In this document: positions 38,521 to 47,644 of the stretch, one piece after another
Layout of the letters: the number at the start of each line of letters is the position of its first letter
Numbering within the stretch: the stretch's first letter is position 1
Origin: Saccharothrix saharensis
GTDB lineage: Bacteria; Actinomycetota; Actinomycetes; Mycobacteriales; Pseudonocardiaceae
DNA length: 64,000 bases
Direction: 5' to 3'
Assembly (NCBI RefSeq): GCF_006716745.1
Contig: NZ_VFPP01000001.1
Location: forward strand, 5,281,386-5,345,385
The notes under the pieces: generated by a model
What the model was told of the DNA's origin: nothing
Seen by the model: the letters and a program-made list of their open reading frames with translations, nothing else
Databases searched by the model: none
Program-made: the position numbers and the translations under genes

Positions 38521-40128
38521 GTGACGACGTTCCTCTCGCAGAACGTGGAACGGCTGCAAGCCCCGGAGATCGACTACGGGGCCGTCGCGCCGTTGCTGAT
38601 CGTGCTCGGCGCGGCCTGCCTCAGCGTGCTCTTCGAGGCGTTCCTGCCCAAGGCCCAGCGGTGGGCGGCGCAGGTCGTGCTGGTCCTGCTCACGCTCGCC
38701 GCGGCGGGCGCCGGACTGGTCCTGTACGCGTCCGCGGACGCCACGCCCGACCAGGGCAAGCTGACCTTCGCGGGCACCATCGCGGTCGACCGACCGGTGA
38801 TCTTCCTGTGGGGCACGCTGCTGCTGCTCGGCCTGGGCGCGGTGCTGCTCATCGCCGACCGGTCGGTCGAGCCGGGCGGCGCGTTCGTCGCCGACGCCTC
38901 GATCCTGCCGGGCCAGGGCTCGCAGGTGTACCCGGGCTCCGGGGCCACCGCCGTGCAGACCAGGGCCCAGGCGAGCCGCTTCGGCATGCAGACCGAGGTG
39001 TTCCCGCTCACGCTGTTCGCGCTCGGCGGGATGATGGTCTTCGTCGCGGCGAACGACCTGCTCACCATGTTCATCGCGCTGGAAGTGCTGTCGCTGCCGC
39101 TGTACCTGATGTGCGGCCTGGCCCGCCGTCGCCGCCTGCTGTCGCAGGAGGCCGCGGTGAAGTACTTCCTGCTCGGCGCGTTCGCGTCGGCGTTCTTCCT
39201 GTACGGCGTGGCCCTGCTGTACGGCTACGCGGGCTCGGTGAAGCTGGCCGACATCGCCACCGCCACCACGGCCACCGACCGGTCCGACACGCTGCTGTAC
39301 GCGGGCTTCGGCCTGCTGGTCGTCGGCCTGCTGTTCAAGGCGTCCGTCGGCCCGTTCCACGCCTGGACCCCGGACGTCTACCAGGGCTCGCCCACGCCGG
39401 TGACGGCGTTCATGGCGGCGTGCACGAAGGTCGCCGCGTTCGGCGGCATCCTGCGCGTGCTCTACGGCGCGTTCGAGCGGTCGAGCTGGGAGTGGAACGG
39501 CGTCCTGTGGGGCGTGGCGGTCGTGTCCATGGTGATCGGCGCGGTCCTCGGCCTCACCCAGACCGACGTGAAGCGGATGATCGCGTACTCGTCGGTCGCG
39601 CACGCGGGCTTCCTGCTGATCGGCGCGATCTCGCTGAACGACCAGGGCCTGTCCGGCACGATGTTCTACCTGATGGCCTACGGCTTCACCACGATCGCCG
39701 CCTTCGGCATCGTCAGCCTCGTGCGCAACGGTGACGGCGAGGCCACCCACCTGTCCCAGTGGGCCGGGTTGGCCAAGCGGTCCCCGGTGGTCGCGGGCGT
39801 GTTCACGTTCCTGCTGCTCGCGCTCGCCGGCCTGCCGCTGACCAGCGGTTTCGTCGGCAAGTTCGTGGTGTTCGCGGCGGCCGTGGAGGCCGACATGGTG
39901 CCGCTGGTCGTGATCGCCCTGGTGGCCTCGGCGGTGGCGGCGTTCTTCTACCTGCGGGTGATCGTGCTGATGTACTTCAGCGAGCCCGCGCCGGACGGCC
40001 CCACGGTGAGCGTGCCCGGCGCGTTCACGACGGTGGCCATCACGCTGGGTGCGGCGATCACGCTCGTGCTCGGCGTCTTCCCGTCGTTTGCCCTCGATTG
40101 GGCGGGTGCCGGAACGTTCATCTTCTAG
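38521..40128 (+). CDS. nuoN: NADH-quinone oxidoreductase subunit N
   Basis: 535 residues, the third antiporter-like subunit. FIALEVLSLPLYLMCGLARR, KASVGPFHAWTPDVYQGSPT, DVKRMIAYSSVAHAGFLLIG and LAGLPLTSGFVGKFVVFAAA are visible in order. GTG start directly after the nuoM stop. Last gene of the nuo operon; the polyprenyl synthase start is 21 bp downstream, with its own -10-like box. Confidence 0.95.
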   Translation: MTTFLSQNVERLQAPEIDYGAVAPLLIVLGAACLSVLFEAFLPKAQRWAAQVVLVLLTLAAAGAGLVLYASADATPDQGKLTFAGTIAVDRPVIFLWGTLLLLGLGAVLLIADRSVEPGGAFVADASILPGQGSQVYPGSGATAVQTRAQASRFGMQTEVFPLTLFALGGMMVFVAANDLLTMFIALEVLSLPLYLMCGLARRRRLLSQEAAVKYFLLGAFASAFFLYGVALLYGYAGSVKLADIATATTATDRSDTLLYAGFGLLVVGLLFKASVGPFHAWTPDVYQGSPTPVTAFMAACTKVAAFGGILRVLYGAFERSSWEWNGVLWGVAVVSMVIGAVLGLTQTDVKRMIAYSSVAHAGFLLIGAISLNDQGLSGTMFYLMAYGFTTIAAFGIVSLVRNGDGEATHLSQWAGLAKRSPVVAGVFTFLLLALAGLPLTSGFVGKFVVFAAAVEADMVPLVVIALVASAVAAFFYLRVIVLMYFSEPAPDGPTVSVPGAFTTVAITLGAAITLVLGVFPSFALDWAGAGTFIF

Positions 40129-40135
40129 TGGTACG

Positions 40136-40141
40136 TAGGCT
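40136..40141 (+). promoter_or_regulatory. -10 box of the polyprenyl synthase gene
   Basis: TAGGCT ends 8 nt before the GTG at 40150, without a Shine-Dalgarno sequence. The same hexamer stands before menG, which opens this block of genes. The gene could thus be expressed independently of nuo. Confidence 0.45.
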
Positions 40142-40149
40142 CTGTAGCC

Positions 40150-41151
40150 GTGACCAGTAGCGAGCGGGCGGGGACGGGGTTCCGGTTTGCGGACCCCGTG
40201 CTCGCGGAGGTGGTTCAGGACGGGCTGGCCGAGGTGGAAGAGCTCCTGCACAAGGTCGTGCAGAGCGAGTTCCACCCGGTGATGGAGACGTCCCTGCACC
40301 TGGTGAGCGCGGGCGGGAAGCGCATCCGTCCGCTGTTCACCATCCTGTCCGCCCAGTTCGGCGGCACGTGGGACCGGGAGAGCGTGATCAAGGCGGCGGC
40401 GGTCGTCGAGCTGACCCACCTGGCCACGCTGTACCACGACGACGTGATGGACGAGGCCACCATGCGCCGCGGCGCGGAGTCGGCCAACGCGAAGTGGGAC
40501 AACAGCATCGCGATCCTGACCGGCGACTACCTGTTCGCGCACGCGTCGGCGCTGGTCGCGGACCTGGGCACGGGTGCGGCGCGGATCATCGCGGAGACGT
40601 TCTCCGAGCTGGTGACCGGCCAGATGCGGGAGACGATGGGGCCGCGGGCCGGTGAGGACCCGGTTTCGCACTACCTGACCACGATCGCGGAGAAGACCGG
40701 TTCGCTGATCGCCACCGCCGCCCGGTTCGGGGCGATGTTCTCCGACGTGACGCCGGAGCAGGTGGAGGCGCTGCGCTCGTACGGCGAGGTCATCGGGGCG
40801 GCGTTCCAGATCTCCGACGACGTCATCGACATCGCGTCGCCGTCGGAGGAGTCGGGCAAGACGCCGGGCACGGACCTGCGCGAGGGCGTCAAGACCCTGC
40901 CCATGCTCTACGCCCTGGAAGACGAGCCGGACTCGCGTCTGGCCAGGCTGCTGGCGGGCCCGATCGCCGACGACGCCGAGGTCGACGAGGCGTTGTCCCT
41001 GCTCCGCGCCTCCTCGGGCCTCCTGCGGGCTCGCGCGACCCTGGACGACTACGCCGCCCGTGCCCGCGCCACCCTGCACGTCCTCCCGTCCGGCACGGCC
41101 CGCGACGCCCTGGAATCCGTCAGCGACTACGTCGTCACCCGCTCCCACTGA
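40150..41151 (+). CDS. Polyprenyl diphosphate synthase
   Basis: A 333-residue trans-isoprenyl diphosphate synthase. GGKRIRP is at 55-61, the first aspartate-rich motif DDVMD at 97-101 and the second DDVID near 228. The residues before the first motif are not bulky aromatic pairs, which favours a long-chain product, consistent with the octa- to decaprenyl tail of menaquinone. The location after menG, menJ and nuo matches mycobacterial GrcC1 (Rv0562). Chain length cannot be fixed from sequence. The stop codon abuts the first unit of repeat array B. Confidence 0.92.
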   Translation: MTSSERAGTGFRFADPVLAEVVQDGLAEVEELLHKVVQSEFHPVMETSLHLVSAGGKRIRPLFTILSAQFGGTWDRESVIKAAAVVELTHLATLYHDDVMDEATMRRGAESANAKWDNSIAILTGDYLFAHASALVADLGTGAARIIAETFSELVTGQMRETMGPRAGEDPVSHYLTTIAEKTGSLIATAARFGAMFSDVTPEQVEALRSYGEVIGAAFQISDDVIDIASPSEESGKTPGTDLREGVKTLPMLYALEDEPDSRLARLLAGPIADDAEVDEALSLLRASSGLLRARATLDDYAARARATLHVLPSGTARDALESVSDYVVTRSH

Positions 41152-41332
41152 CCCGAGTGTCGAACCCTCGGGTCCCGCGTGTCGAACCTTCAGGACCCGC
41201 GTGTCGAACGCTCAGGTCCTGCGTGTCGAACGTTCGCGTCCCCCGAGTTCCGCCTTCGGCACGTCCCGAGTGTGGAATTCAGGGGTCCTGAGCGTTCGAC
41301 ACTCGGGACCTGAGCGTTCGACACTCGGGTCA
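41152..41332. repeat. Mirrored array of 22-nt repeats (array B)
   Basis: Four forward units with a strict 22-nt period (41152, 41174, 41196, 41218; core GTGTCGAACGCTCAGGTCCC with variation) are followed by a degenerate stretch. Two reverse units at 41287 and 41309 share the core CCTGAGCGTTCGACACTCGG. The array fills the gap between the convergent polyprenyl synthase and rarD genes and overlaps the rarD stop. Unit sequence and layout are the same as in array A, 19 kb away. Confidence 0.87.
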
Positions 41333-42253
41333 GGTGAGGTTGGGCAGGGGGAGGCGGCGGCGGACGCGGATGGTGTCGGCGGTGAAGACGAGCAGGGCCA
41401 GCCAGACCAGGGCGAAGCCGAACCAGCGGGACGCGGGCATCGGCTCGTGCACCACGAACACGCCCCACGCGAACTGCAGCACGGGCGCCAGGTACTGCAG
41501 CATCCCCATCGTCACCAGCGGCACGAGCCGGGCAGCCGCGCCGAACAGGATCAGCGGAACGGCGGTGACCAGGCCCGCCGACGCGAGCCACAGCGCGTGC
41601 CCCCACCCGCCCGAGTGGAACGTCCCCGCGGGTCCGAGCCAGATCAGGTACCCGACCGCGATCGGCGCGAGCACGATGCTCTCCGCCGTCAGGCTGCCCG
41701 TCGCGTCCAGCGGCACGGTCTTCTTCAACAGCCCGTACACGCCGAACGAGCAGGCCAGCGCCAGCGAGATCCACGGCAACCTGCCGTAGTCCACGGCCAG
41801 CACCACGACGGCCGCCACCGCGATGCCCAGCGCCGCGTACTGCGGCCACCGCAGCCGCTCACGCAGCACGAACACCCCGAGCATCACGCTGACCAGCGGG
41901 TTGATGAAGTAGCCCAGCGCCGCCTCGACCACGTGCGAGGTGTTCACCGCGTGGATGTAGACGCCCCAGTTGACCGCGATGAGCACGGACGCGGCCGCCA
42001 CCATCGCCCACCCGCGCGCCGACAGCCGGCGGAGACCCGCCCACCGGCCCAGCAACGTGGTGATGACGGCCATCACGACCAGCGACCACGCGATCCGGTG
42101 CGCCAGGATCTCCACCGACCCGGCCGGCTGCAACAACGGCCAGTACGCGGGCACGATGCCCCACAGGAAGTAGGCGCCGACGCCGAAAGCGATTCCCCGG
42201 TTCGCGCGGTTGACATCCGTCGCGTCGCTGGAGGCACTGGTCAACGGCGGCAC
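41330..42253 (-). CDS. rarD: RarD-type EamA family transporter
   Basis: 307 residues with about ten transmembrane helices in two EamA-type halves. The N-terminal hallmark is GVGAYFLWGIVPAYWPLL. HRIAWSLVVMAVITTLLGRW, NWGVYIHAVNTSHVVEAALG and GYFINPLVSVMLGVFVLRE follow, matching RarD proteins. The substrate is unknown; RarD was named from a chloramphenicol-related phenotype. The GTG at 42253 has a minus-strand TAGAGT -10 box 7 nt upstream. It is convergent with the polyprenyl synthase gene across repeat array B. Confidence 0.9.
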   Translation of the reverse strand: MPPLTSASSDATDVNRANRGIAFGVGAYFLWGIVPAYWPLLQPAGSVEILAHRIAWSLVVMAVITTLLGRWAGLRRLSARGWAMVAAASVLIAVNWGVYIHAVNTSHVVEAALGYFINPLVSVMLGVFVLRERLRWPQYAALGIAVAAVVVLAVDYGRLPWISLALACSFGVYGLLKKTVPLDATGSLTAESIVLAPIAVGYLIWLGPAGTFHSGGWGHALWLASAGLVTAVPLILFGAAARLVPLVTMGMLQYLAPVLQFAWGVFVVHEPMPASRWFGFALVWLALLVFTADTIRVRRRLPLPNLT

Positions 42254-42304
42254 ACGGGCTACTCTACGCCGACCGTTTTGGCTGGTCAGTTGCTCCGGGT
42301 GGCC

Positions 42305-42310
42305 TACTAT
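42305..42310 (+). promoter_or_regulatory. Candidate -10 box of the sunset-domain gene
   Basis: TACTAT is the best -10-like hexamer in 42254-42451. A leader of about 135 nt would follow, which can fold into a hairpin at 42372-42416 (see findings). No convincing -35 box was found. Confidence 0.3.
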
Positions 42311-42451
42311 CGAACCCTGGTCCCGGGTCCGGCCGGCCCCACGCGCCGAACGCGGCGGTCAGGGTAGTTTTGCACCGCTTCCCCAACCGGGTGAAGGCCC
42401 GGGAGCGGAGCGTGTCGGGGTGTGTGACAAGCAGCAGTGGGAGGGTCTCCC

Positions 42452-44308
42452 GTGAGTTCGCTCTTCGGGCAGGTGTGGCTGTGGAGCCTGCTGTCCTTCG
42501 TGGCAGGCGTGGCCCTCACCTGGTTCGTCCTGGTGCGCCCGGCCAAGAAGGAGCTGGAGGACCTGGAGGAACGCCTCCTCACGTCGCCGCGCCCCGCGTC
42601 CGGCCCGTCCGCCTCGGCGCCCGTCGCGTCCGTCGCGCCGAAGGCCGACGCGGTCGACGACGTCGACAACTGGCACGTCGAGGCGCAGCGCTCGCTGGCC
42701 GACGACGTGCTGACGCCCGAACCCGCGCGGTACGAGGTCGCCGCCGAACGCCCCCGGTTCGACGCGACGCCGGAGCCGGTCCGCTACGACGTGTCGAACC
42801 TGAAGCTCGACCAGCGCGACGCGCTGCTGGAGGAGCTGGACGACGAGCACCGGCCGCTGTCGGACTTCGAGGAGCAGCACGACTTCCCCGAGCTGGACGC
42901 CGAGCCGCCGCGCAGCCTGTTCGACCGCCTCGCGCCCGGCCAGGACACCCGGGAGACGCTGGAGCCCAAGCCCCGCCCGCGGTCCCACCAGCCCGAGGAC
43001 GAGCCGGAGCTGCCCGCGGAGGCGACCACGCACCTGATGCCCGCGGTGCCGGCCGGCCCGGTCGCGGAGGTCGCGCCGCGCCAGGAGGAGCCGACCGCTC
43101 CGCCGGAGGTCGAGGTCTTCCAGCCGCGCGAGGTGTGGCGCGAGGAGCCGGTCAAGGAGGTCTACGACGAGGACGTGGACACCGGCGGTCACGAGGAGGA
43201 GGACGAGCCCGAGCGCAGGCCCGGCTCGACCGAGACGACGGCGCTCATCCCGGCCACCGCGCTGGCGCAGGCCATCGCCGAGGTGGACGGCGAGCGGAGG
43301 ACCGACGAACCCGAGCCGCAGGTGTGGCCCGAGCACGACCTGACCGGCCACTTCGCGCCGGTGGACGTCGAGTCGGCCCGCGGCGAGCTGTCCGCGCCCG
43401 CGCCGACGCCCAGCGACGAGGCCTTCCTGAACGACCTGGCGCGCCGGCAGGACGAGGCACGTCCGGCTCCCGAGGTCCGTGAGGAAGAAGAGGGCCCGCA
43501 CACCGACGTCATCCGCGCCGTGGACTCCGGCCCGGCCGAGCCCGAGCCCGAGTCGGAGACCACGCCCGAGCCCGAGCCGGAGCCGGAGCCCGAACCGGCC
43601 GGGCCCGAGCCCGAGGCCGTGACGCCGGAACCCGAGCCGCGGCCCGAGCCCCCGGCGTTCGAGCCGACGTTCGTCCCGCAGTCGGCCGACCAGCCCCTGC
43701 CCGCACGCCAGCCCGAGCACAGGCCGGAGCCGAAGAAGGACGAGCCGGCCCGGCCGCGCAGCCTGTTCGAGCCGCTGGAGGACGACGAGCAGGTGCCGGA
43801 GCTGGAGCAGCCCCGCCCGACCCCGTCGCCGTCGTCGTCCGGCAACGACCAGCCGTTCGTGCCGACGCTCGCGCCCGAGCTGCTGGCGGGCAACCCCGTG
43901 CCGATGAACCCGACCGGCCTGCCGCAGCGCCCGACCCGCCCGGCGGGCACCCCGCGCACGCCACCTCCCGCGCCGCCCGCGCCGAAGCCGGTCACGCCAC
44001 CGCCGCCGCGCCCGGTGCGCCCCCGCCCGGTGGGGTTCAGCCCGAGCACCGGTGGCAGGCCCGCGCCCGGCAGCACCCGCTTCCAGGGCCAGCAGGAGGG
44101 CTTCAACCCGCGCTCGCCGTTCGGCCCCGGCTCGGTGCTGCCGAAGTCGGACGGCCTGGCCCCCGCGCCGGAGTTCCAGGTCAAGGCGACCCTGACCGGG
44201 CGCCGCTACTTCACCAACGAGTCGGCGAACTTCCGCGAGACCCGCGCCGACGTCTGGTTCCGCACCACCGCGGACGCGGAGAAGGCGGGCTTCCGCCAGG
44301 CCCCCTGA
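42452..44308 (+). CDS. Membrane-anchored, Pro/Glu-rich protein with C-terminal sunset domain
   Basis: 618 residues. One transmembrane segment near the N-terminus (VWLWSLLSFVAGVALTWFVL) is followed by about 480 residues of acidic, proline-rich, probably disordered sequence that includes Glu-Pro dipeptide repeats around 43540-43660. The last 50-60 residues (from PEFQVKATLTGRRYFTNES to ADVWFRTTADAEKAGFRQ) match the sunset domain found in actinobacterial membrane proteins, some annotated as ArfC-like channel accessory proteins. The GTG at 42452 is preceded by GGGAGGG. The function is unknown; the architecture suggests a small globular head on a flexible stalk. It ends at a convergent hairpin shared with korB. 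Confidence 0.85.
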   Translation: MSSLFGQVWLWSLLSFVAGVALTWFVLVRPAKKELEDLEERLLTSPRPASGPSASAPVASVAPKADAVDDVDNWHVEAQRSLADDVLTPEPARYEVAAERPRFDATPEPVRYDVSNLKLDQRDALLEELDDEHRPLSDFEEQHDFPELDAEPPRSLFDRLAPGQDTRETLEPKPRPRSHQPEDEPELPAEATTHLMPAVPAGPVAEVAPRQEEPTAPPEVEVFQPREVWREEPVKEVYDEDVDTGGHEEEDEPERRPGSTETTALIPATALAQAIAEVDGERRTDEPEPQVWPEHDLTGHFAPVDVESARGELSAPAPTPSDEAFLNDLARRQDEARPAPEVREEEEGPHTDVIRAVDSGPAEPEPESETTPEPEPEPEPEPAGPEPEAVTPEPEPRPEPPAFEPTFVPQSADQPLPARQPEHRPEPKKDEPARPRSLFEPLEDDEQVPELEQPRPTPSPSSSGNDQPFVPTLAPELLAGNPVPMNPTGLPQRPTRPAGTPRTPPPAPPAPKPVTPPPPRPVRPRPVGFSPSTGGRPAPGSTRFQGQQEGFNPRSPFGPGSVLPKSDGLAPAPEFQVKATLTGRRYFTNESANFRETRADVWFRTTADAEKAGFRQAP

Positions 44309-44378
44309 TCCGTCACCGCGCCGTTCGCGCACCGAGCGGCCGGCGCCGGCCAGGGCCGAAGGCGGCCCCGCACGGGAA

Positions 44379-44415
44379 GAGGGCCCCTGTTCCGGGAGGC
44401 GGAACAGGGGCCCTC
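44379..44415. terminator. Bidirectional hairpin between the sunset-domain gene and korB
   Basis: A perfect 15-bp stem (GAGGGCCCCTGTTCC at 44379-44393 with its complement at 44401-44415) encloses a 7-base loop in the convergent intergenic region. Confidence 0.8.
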
Positions 44416-44429
44416 TCACGTGCTGGGTC

Positions 44430-45485
44430 TCAGCCGGTCACGGTCCACGTGTCCTTGCCGTGCAGCAGCGCCCGCAGGTCCGCGGGCTTCGCGGCCTTCG
44501 CCTGCTCCACCTGCGCCCGCGCCGCGTCGTCGTACGTCGTCCGCGCCACGTTGCGGAACACGCCGGTCACGGTGTGCTGCAAGTCCTGCGTCGACAGCCG
44601 CGACAGCGCGAACGCGAGGTTCAGGTCCGACGCGTCGTGCACCACGACGTCCTCCGGCGACACGTCCGCCGACTTGGCCACGGCCAGGCCGAAGCCCTCC
44701 CGCACCACGGAGTACTCGCCGTTGCCGAACGTGATGGGCTGCCCGTCGACCACGTTGATGATCCGCCGCGCGGCCTCGTCGGAGTCCTTCAGCACGTCGA
44801 ACGCGCCGTCGTTGAAGATCGGGCAGTTCTGGTAGATCTCCACCAGCGCCGACCCGCGGTGCTCGGCGGCCTGCCGCAGCACCTCGGTGAGCCCCGCCCG
44901 GTCCGAGTCGACCGCGCGGCCGACGAACGTGGCCTCCGCGCCCAGCGCCAGCGACACCGGGTTGAACGGGTGGTCCAGCGAGCCCAGCGGCGTGGACTTG
45001 GTGACCTTGCCCTCTTCGGACGTCGGCGAGTACTGGCCCTTCGTCAGGCCGTAGATCCGGTTGTTGAACAGCAGGATCTTCAGGTTGACGTTGCGGCGCA
45101 GCGTGTGGATCAGGTGGTTGCCGCCGATGGACAGGGCGTCGCCGTCACCGGTGACGACCCACACCGACAGGTCCGGCCGGGCCACGGCCAGGCCGGTCGC
45201 GATGGCCGGCGCGCGCCCGTGGATGGAGTGCATGCCGTAGGTGTTCATGTAGTACGGGAACCGCGAGGAGCAGCCGATCCCCGACACGAACACGATGTTC
45301 TCGCGCTTGAGCCCCAGCGTGGGCAGGAACGACTGCACGGCGTTGAGCACCACGTAGTCGCCGCAGCCGGGGCACCAGCGGACCTCCTGGTCCGACTTGT
45401 AGTCCTTGGCCTTCTGCGGCTCGTCCGCCGTGGGCACGCCGACCAGACCCCCAACGGTCGGCAGGCCCAGTTCCGTCGCCGTCAT
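44430..45485 (-). CDS. korB: 2-Oxoglutarate:ferredoxin oxidoreductase, beta subunit
   Basis: A 351-residue thiamine-diphosphate-binding subunit. VRWCPGCGDYVVLNAVQSFL provides the cluster or TPP environment, VVTGDGDALSIGGNHLIHTL is the TPP motif, and FNNRIYGLTKGQYSPTS is the family signature. With KorA it oxidises 2-oxoglutarate to succinyl-CoA using ferredoxin, an alternative to the NAD-linked dehydrogenase (compare mycobacterial Rv2454c/Rv2455c). The ATG overlaps the korA stop (ATGA). Other 2-oxoacids are possible substrates. Confidence 0.9.
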   Translation of the reverse strand: MTATELGLPTVGGLVGVPTADEPQKAKDYKSDQEVRWCPGCGDYVVLNAVQSFLPTLGLKRENIVFVSGIGCSSRFPYYMNTYGMHSIHGRAPAIATGLAVARPDLSVWVVTGDGDALSIGGNHLIHTLRRNVNLKILLFNNRIYGLTKGQYSPTSEEGKVTKSTPLGSLDHPFNPVSLALGAEATFVGRAVDSDRAGLTEVLRQAAEHRGSALVEIYQNCPIFNDGAFDVLKDSDEAARRIINVVDGQPITFGNGEYSVVREGFGLAVAKSADVSPEDVVVHDASDLNLAFALSRLSTQDLQHTVTGVFRNVARTTYDDAARAQVEQAKAAKPADLRALLHGKDTWTVTG

Positions 45486-47425
45486 TCGGACACTCCCTTG
45501 ATCACGTCGGCGAGCACGTCCTGAAGCTCTTCGGCCTTGAACGGCAGGCCCTGCACCTTCGTGTAGCTGATCGCGTCGACCAGGTACTTGGCGCGCAGCA
45601 GCAGCGCCAACTGGCCGAGGTTCATCTCCGGCACGACGACCTTGTCGTACCGCGACAGCACCTCGCCGAGGTTGCGCGGGAACGGGTTGAGGTGCCGCAG
45701 GTGCGCGTGCGCCACCGGCATGCCCAGCTTGCGCACCCGGCGCGCCGCCGCGCCGATCGGGCCGTAGGACGAGCCCCAGCCCACGACGAGCACGCGCGCC
45801 TCGCCGGACGGGTCGTCGACCTCGACGTCGGGCACCTCGATGCCGTCGATCTTGCGCTGCCGCAGCCGCACCATGTGGTCGTGGTTGGCCGGGTCGTAGG
45901 AGATGTTGCCGGAGCCGTCGGCCTTCTCCAGGCCGCCGATGCGGTGCTGGAGGCCGGCCGTGCCGGGCACCGCCCACGGTCGTGCCAGCGTCTCCGGGTC
46001 GCGCAGGTACGGCCAGAACGACTCGCCGTCGGGCGCGTTCGGCTCGGTGGCGAACTCCACGGTCAGGTCGGGCAGCTCGGACAGGTCCGGGATCAGCCAC
46101 GGCTCGGAGCCGTTGGCGATCGCGCCGTCGGACAGCAGCAGCACCGGCGTGCGGTAGACCAGCGCGATGCGCGCGGCCTCCAGCGCGGCGTCGAAGCAGT
46201 CCGCGGGCGACTGCGGCGCGACGATCGCGACCGGCGACTCGCCGTTGCGGCCGAACATCGCCTGCAGCAGGTCGGCCTGCTCGGTCTTGGTCGGCAGACC
46301 GGTGGACGGGCCGCCGCGCTGCACGTCGATGACGATCAGCGGCAGCTCGGTCATCACGGCCAGGCCGATGGTCTCCGACTTCAGCGCCACACCCGGGCCG
46401 GACGTCGACGTCACGCCCAGCGCGCCGCCGTAGGACGCGCCCAGTGCCGCGCCGATGCCCGCGATCTCGTCCTCGGCCTGGAGCGTGGTGATGCCGAAGT
46501 TCTTGTGCTTGGACAGCTCGTGCAGGATGTCCGACGCCGGGGTGATCGGGTACGTGCCCAGCACCACGGGCAGCCCGGACTGCTGACCGGCCGCGACGAT
46601 GCCGTAGGCGAGCGCGGTGTTGCCGGTGATCTGCCGGTAGGTGCCCTGGTCGAGCTTGGCGGGCGCGACCTCGTAGGTGACCGCGAAGGACTCGGTGGTC
46701 TCGCCGTAGTTCCAGCCGGCCCGGAACGCCAGCACGTTGGCCTCGGCGATGTCGGGCTTCTTGGCGAACTTCTCGCGCAGGAACCGCTCCGTGCCCTCGG
46801 TGGGCCGGTGGTACATCCATGACAGCAGGCCGAGGGCGAACATGTTCTTCGCCCGTTCCGCGTCCTTCTTGCCCAGGCCGGTGTTCTCCAGCGCGCCGAT
46901 GGTCAGCGTGGCCATCGCGACCTTGTGCACCTGGTAGGTCTCGGTGAGCGTGTTGTCCTCGAGCGGGTCGGCCGCGTAGCCGACCTTGACCAGGTTGCGC
47001 TTGGTGAACTCGTCGGTGTTGACGATCAGGATCCCGCCCTTGGGCAGGTCGTCGATGTTCGCCTTGAGGGCCGCCGGGTTCATCGCCACCAGCACGTCGG
47101 GGCGGTCGCCGGGGGTGAGGATGTCGTAGTCGGCGAAGTGCAGCTGGAAGCTGGAGACGCCCGGGAGCGTGCCCTGTGGCGCCCGGATCTCGGCCGGGAA
47201 GTTCGGCTGGGTGGCGAGGTCGTTGCCGAACGCGGCGGCTTCCGAGGTGAAGCGGTCACCCGTGAGCTGCATGCCGTCGCCGGAGTCGCCGGCGAAGCGG
47301 ATCACCACGCGGTCGAGCTTGCGGACCGCGCCGTTCGCCCCGTACGCCCCGGGAGCGGTGCCCCCGGGCTCGGTCTGCTCAGGCGAGCCACCTGGCGCGG
47401 CGCCGTTACCAACGTCGGTAGTCAT
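45482..47425 (-). CDS. korA: 2-Oxoglutarate:ferredoxin oxidoreductase, fused gamma-alpha subunit
   Basis: 647 residues. The N-terminal gamma domain (VIRFAGDSGDGMQLTGDRFT, then FPAEIRAPQGTLPGVSSFQL) is fused to the alpha domain (LGTYPITPASDILHELSKHK, QAEDEIAGIGAALGASYGGA, TSTSGPGVALKSETIGLAVM). This fusion is typical of the aerobic actinobacterial enzyme. First gene of a korAB pair. GGAAAGGGA lies about 13 nt before the ATG, which is a long spacing. The leader region 47426-47644 contains no other gene. Confidence 0.9.
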   Translation of the reverse strand: MTTDVGNGAAPGGSPEQTEPGGTAPGAYGANGAVRKLDRVVIRFAGDSGDGMQLTGDRFTSEAAAFGNDLATQPNFPAEIRAPQGTLPGVSSFQLHFADYDILTPGDRPDVLVAMNPAALKANIDDLPKGGILIVNTDEFTKRNLVKVGYAADPLEDNTLTETYQVHKVAMATLTIGALENTGLGKKDAERAKNMFALGLLSWMYHRPTEGTERFLREKFAKKPDIAEANVLAFRAGWNYGETTESFAVTYEVAPAKLDQGTYRQITGNTALAYGIVAAGQQSGLPVVLGTYPITPASDILHELSKHKNFGITTLQAEDEIAGIGAALGASYGGALGVTSTSGPGVALKSETIGLAVMTELPLIVIDVQRGGPSTGLPTKTEQADLLQAMFGRNGESPVAIVAPQSPADCFDAALEAARIALVYRTPVLLLSDGAIANGSEPWLIPDLSELPDLTVEFATEPNAPDGESFWPYLRDPETLARPWAVPGTAGLQHRIGGLEKADGSGNISYDPANHDHMVRLRQRKIDGIEVPDVEVDDPSGEARVLVVGWGSSYGPIGAAARRVRKLGMPVAHAHLRHLNPFPRNLGEVLSRYDKVVVPEMNLGQLALLLRAKYLVDAISYTKVQGLPFKAEELQDVLADVIKGVSE

Positions 47426-47644
47426 GTCCTACGCCGATCCCTTTCCTCACAACCGCCTGGGGGCTGCTGCCCCCGTGCCCCTCCGCGAGGGTAGTCGTGC
47501 CCGACTGGGTGCCGGTTTCTCCTGTACCACTCTGCGGGACGGTTCGTCCCACCAGGTGCGCGGGGCGGCAACTGGGCATGAATCGAGTAGTACCGGTCGG
47601 TAACTGTTACTTGAAGTTACAGGTAGTTCTGCGGTCTGTCCAGG

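Noticed and set aside
38473..41148. Very long open frames on the strand opposite nuoN and the polyprenyl synthase (also opposite nuoG at 29330-31960)
   Set aside because: They are shadows of real genes in a high-GC genome. Their translations are Arg/Gly/His-rich and lack any domain motif.
42365..42425. A signal recognition particle RNA or c-di-AMP riboswitch in the leader of the sunset-domain gene
   Set aside because: The hairpin and GGGTGAAGG stretch look superficially similar, but the conserved SRP core (GGTCAGG with CCGGAAGG and AGCA) and the c-di-AMP riboswitch core are absent.
47600..47620. An inverted repeat GTAACT-N9-AGTTAC in the region upstream of korA
   Set aside because: Six-base arms with a nine-base gap are within what chance allows, and no family of operators fits.
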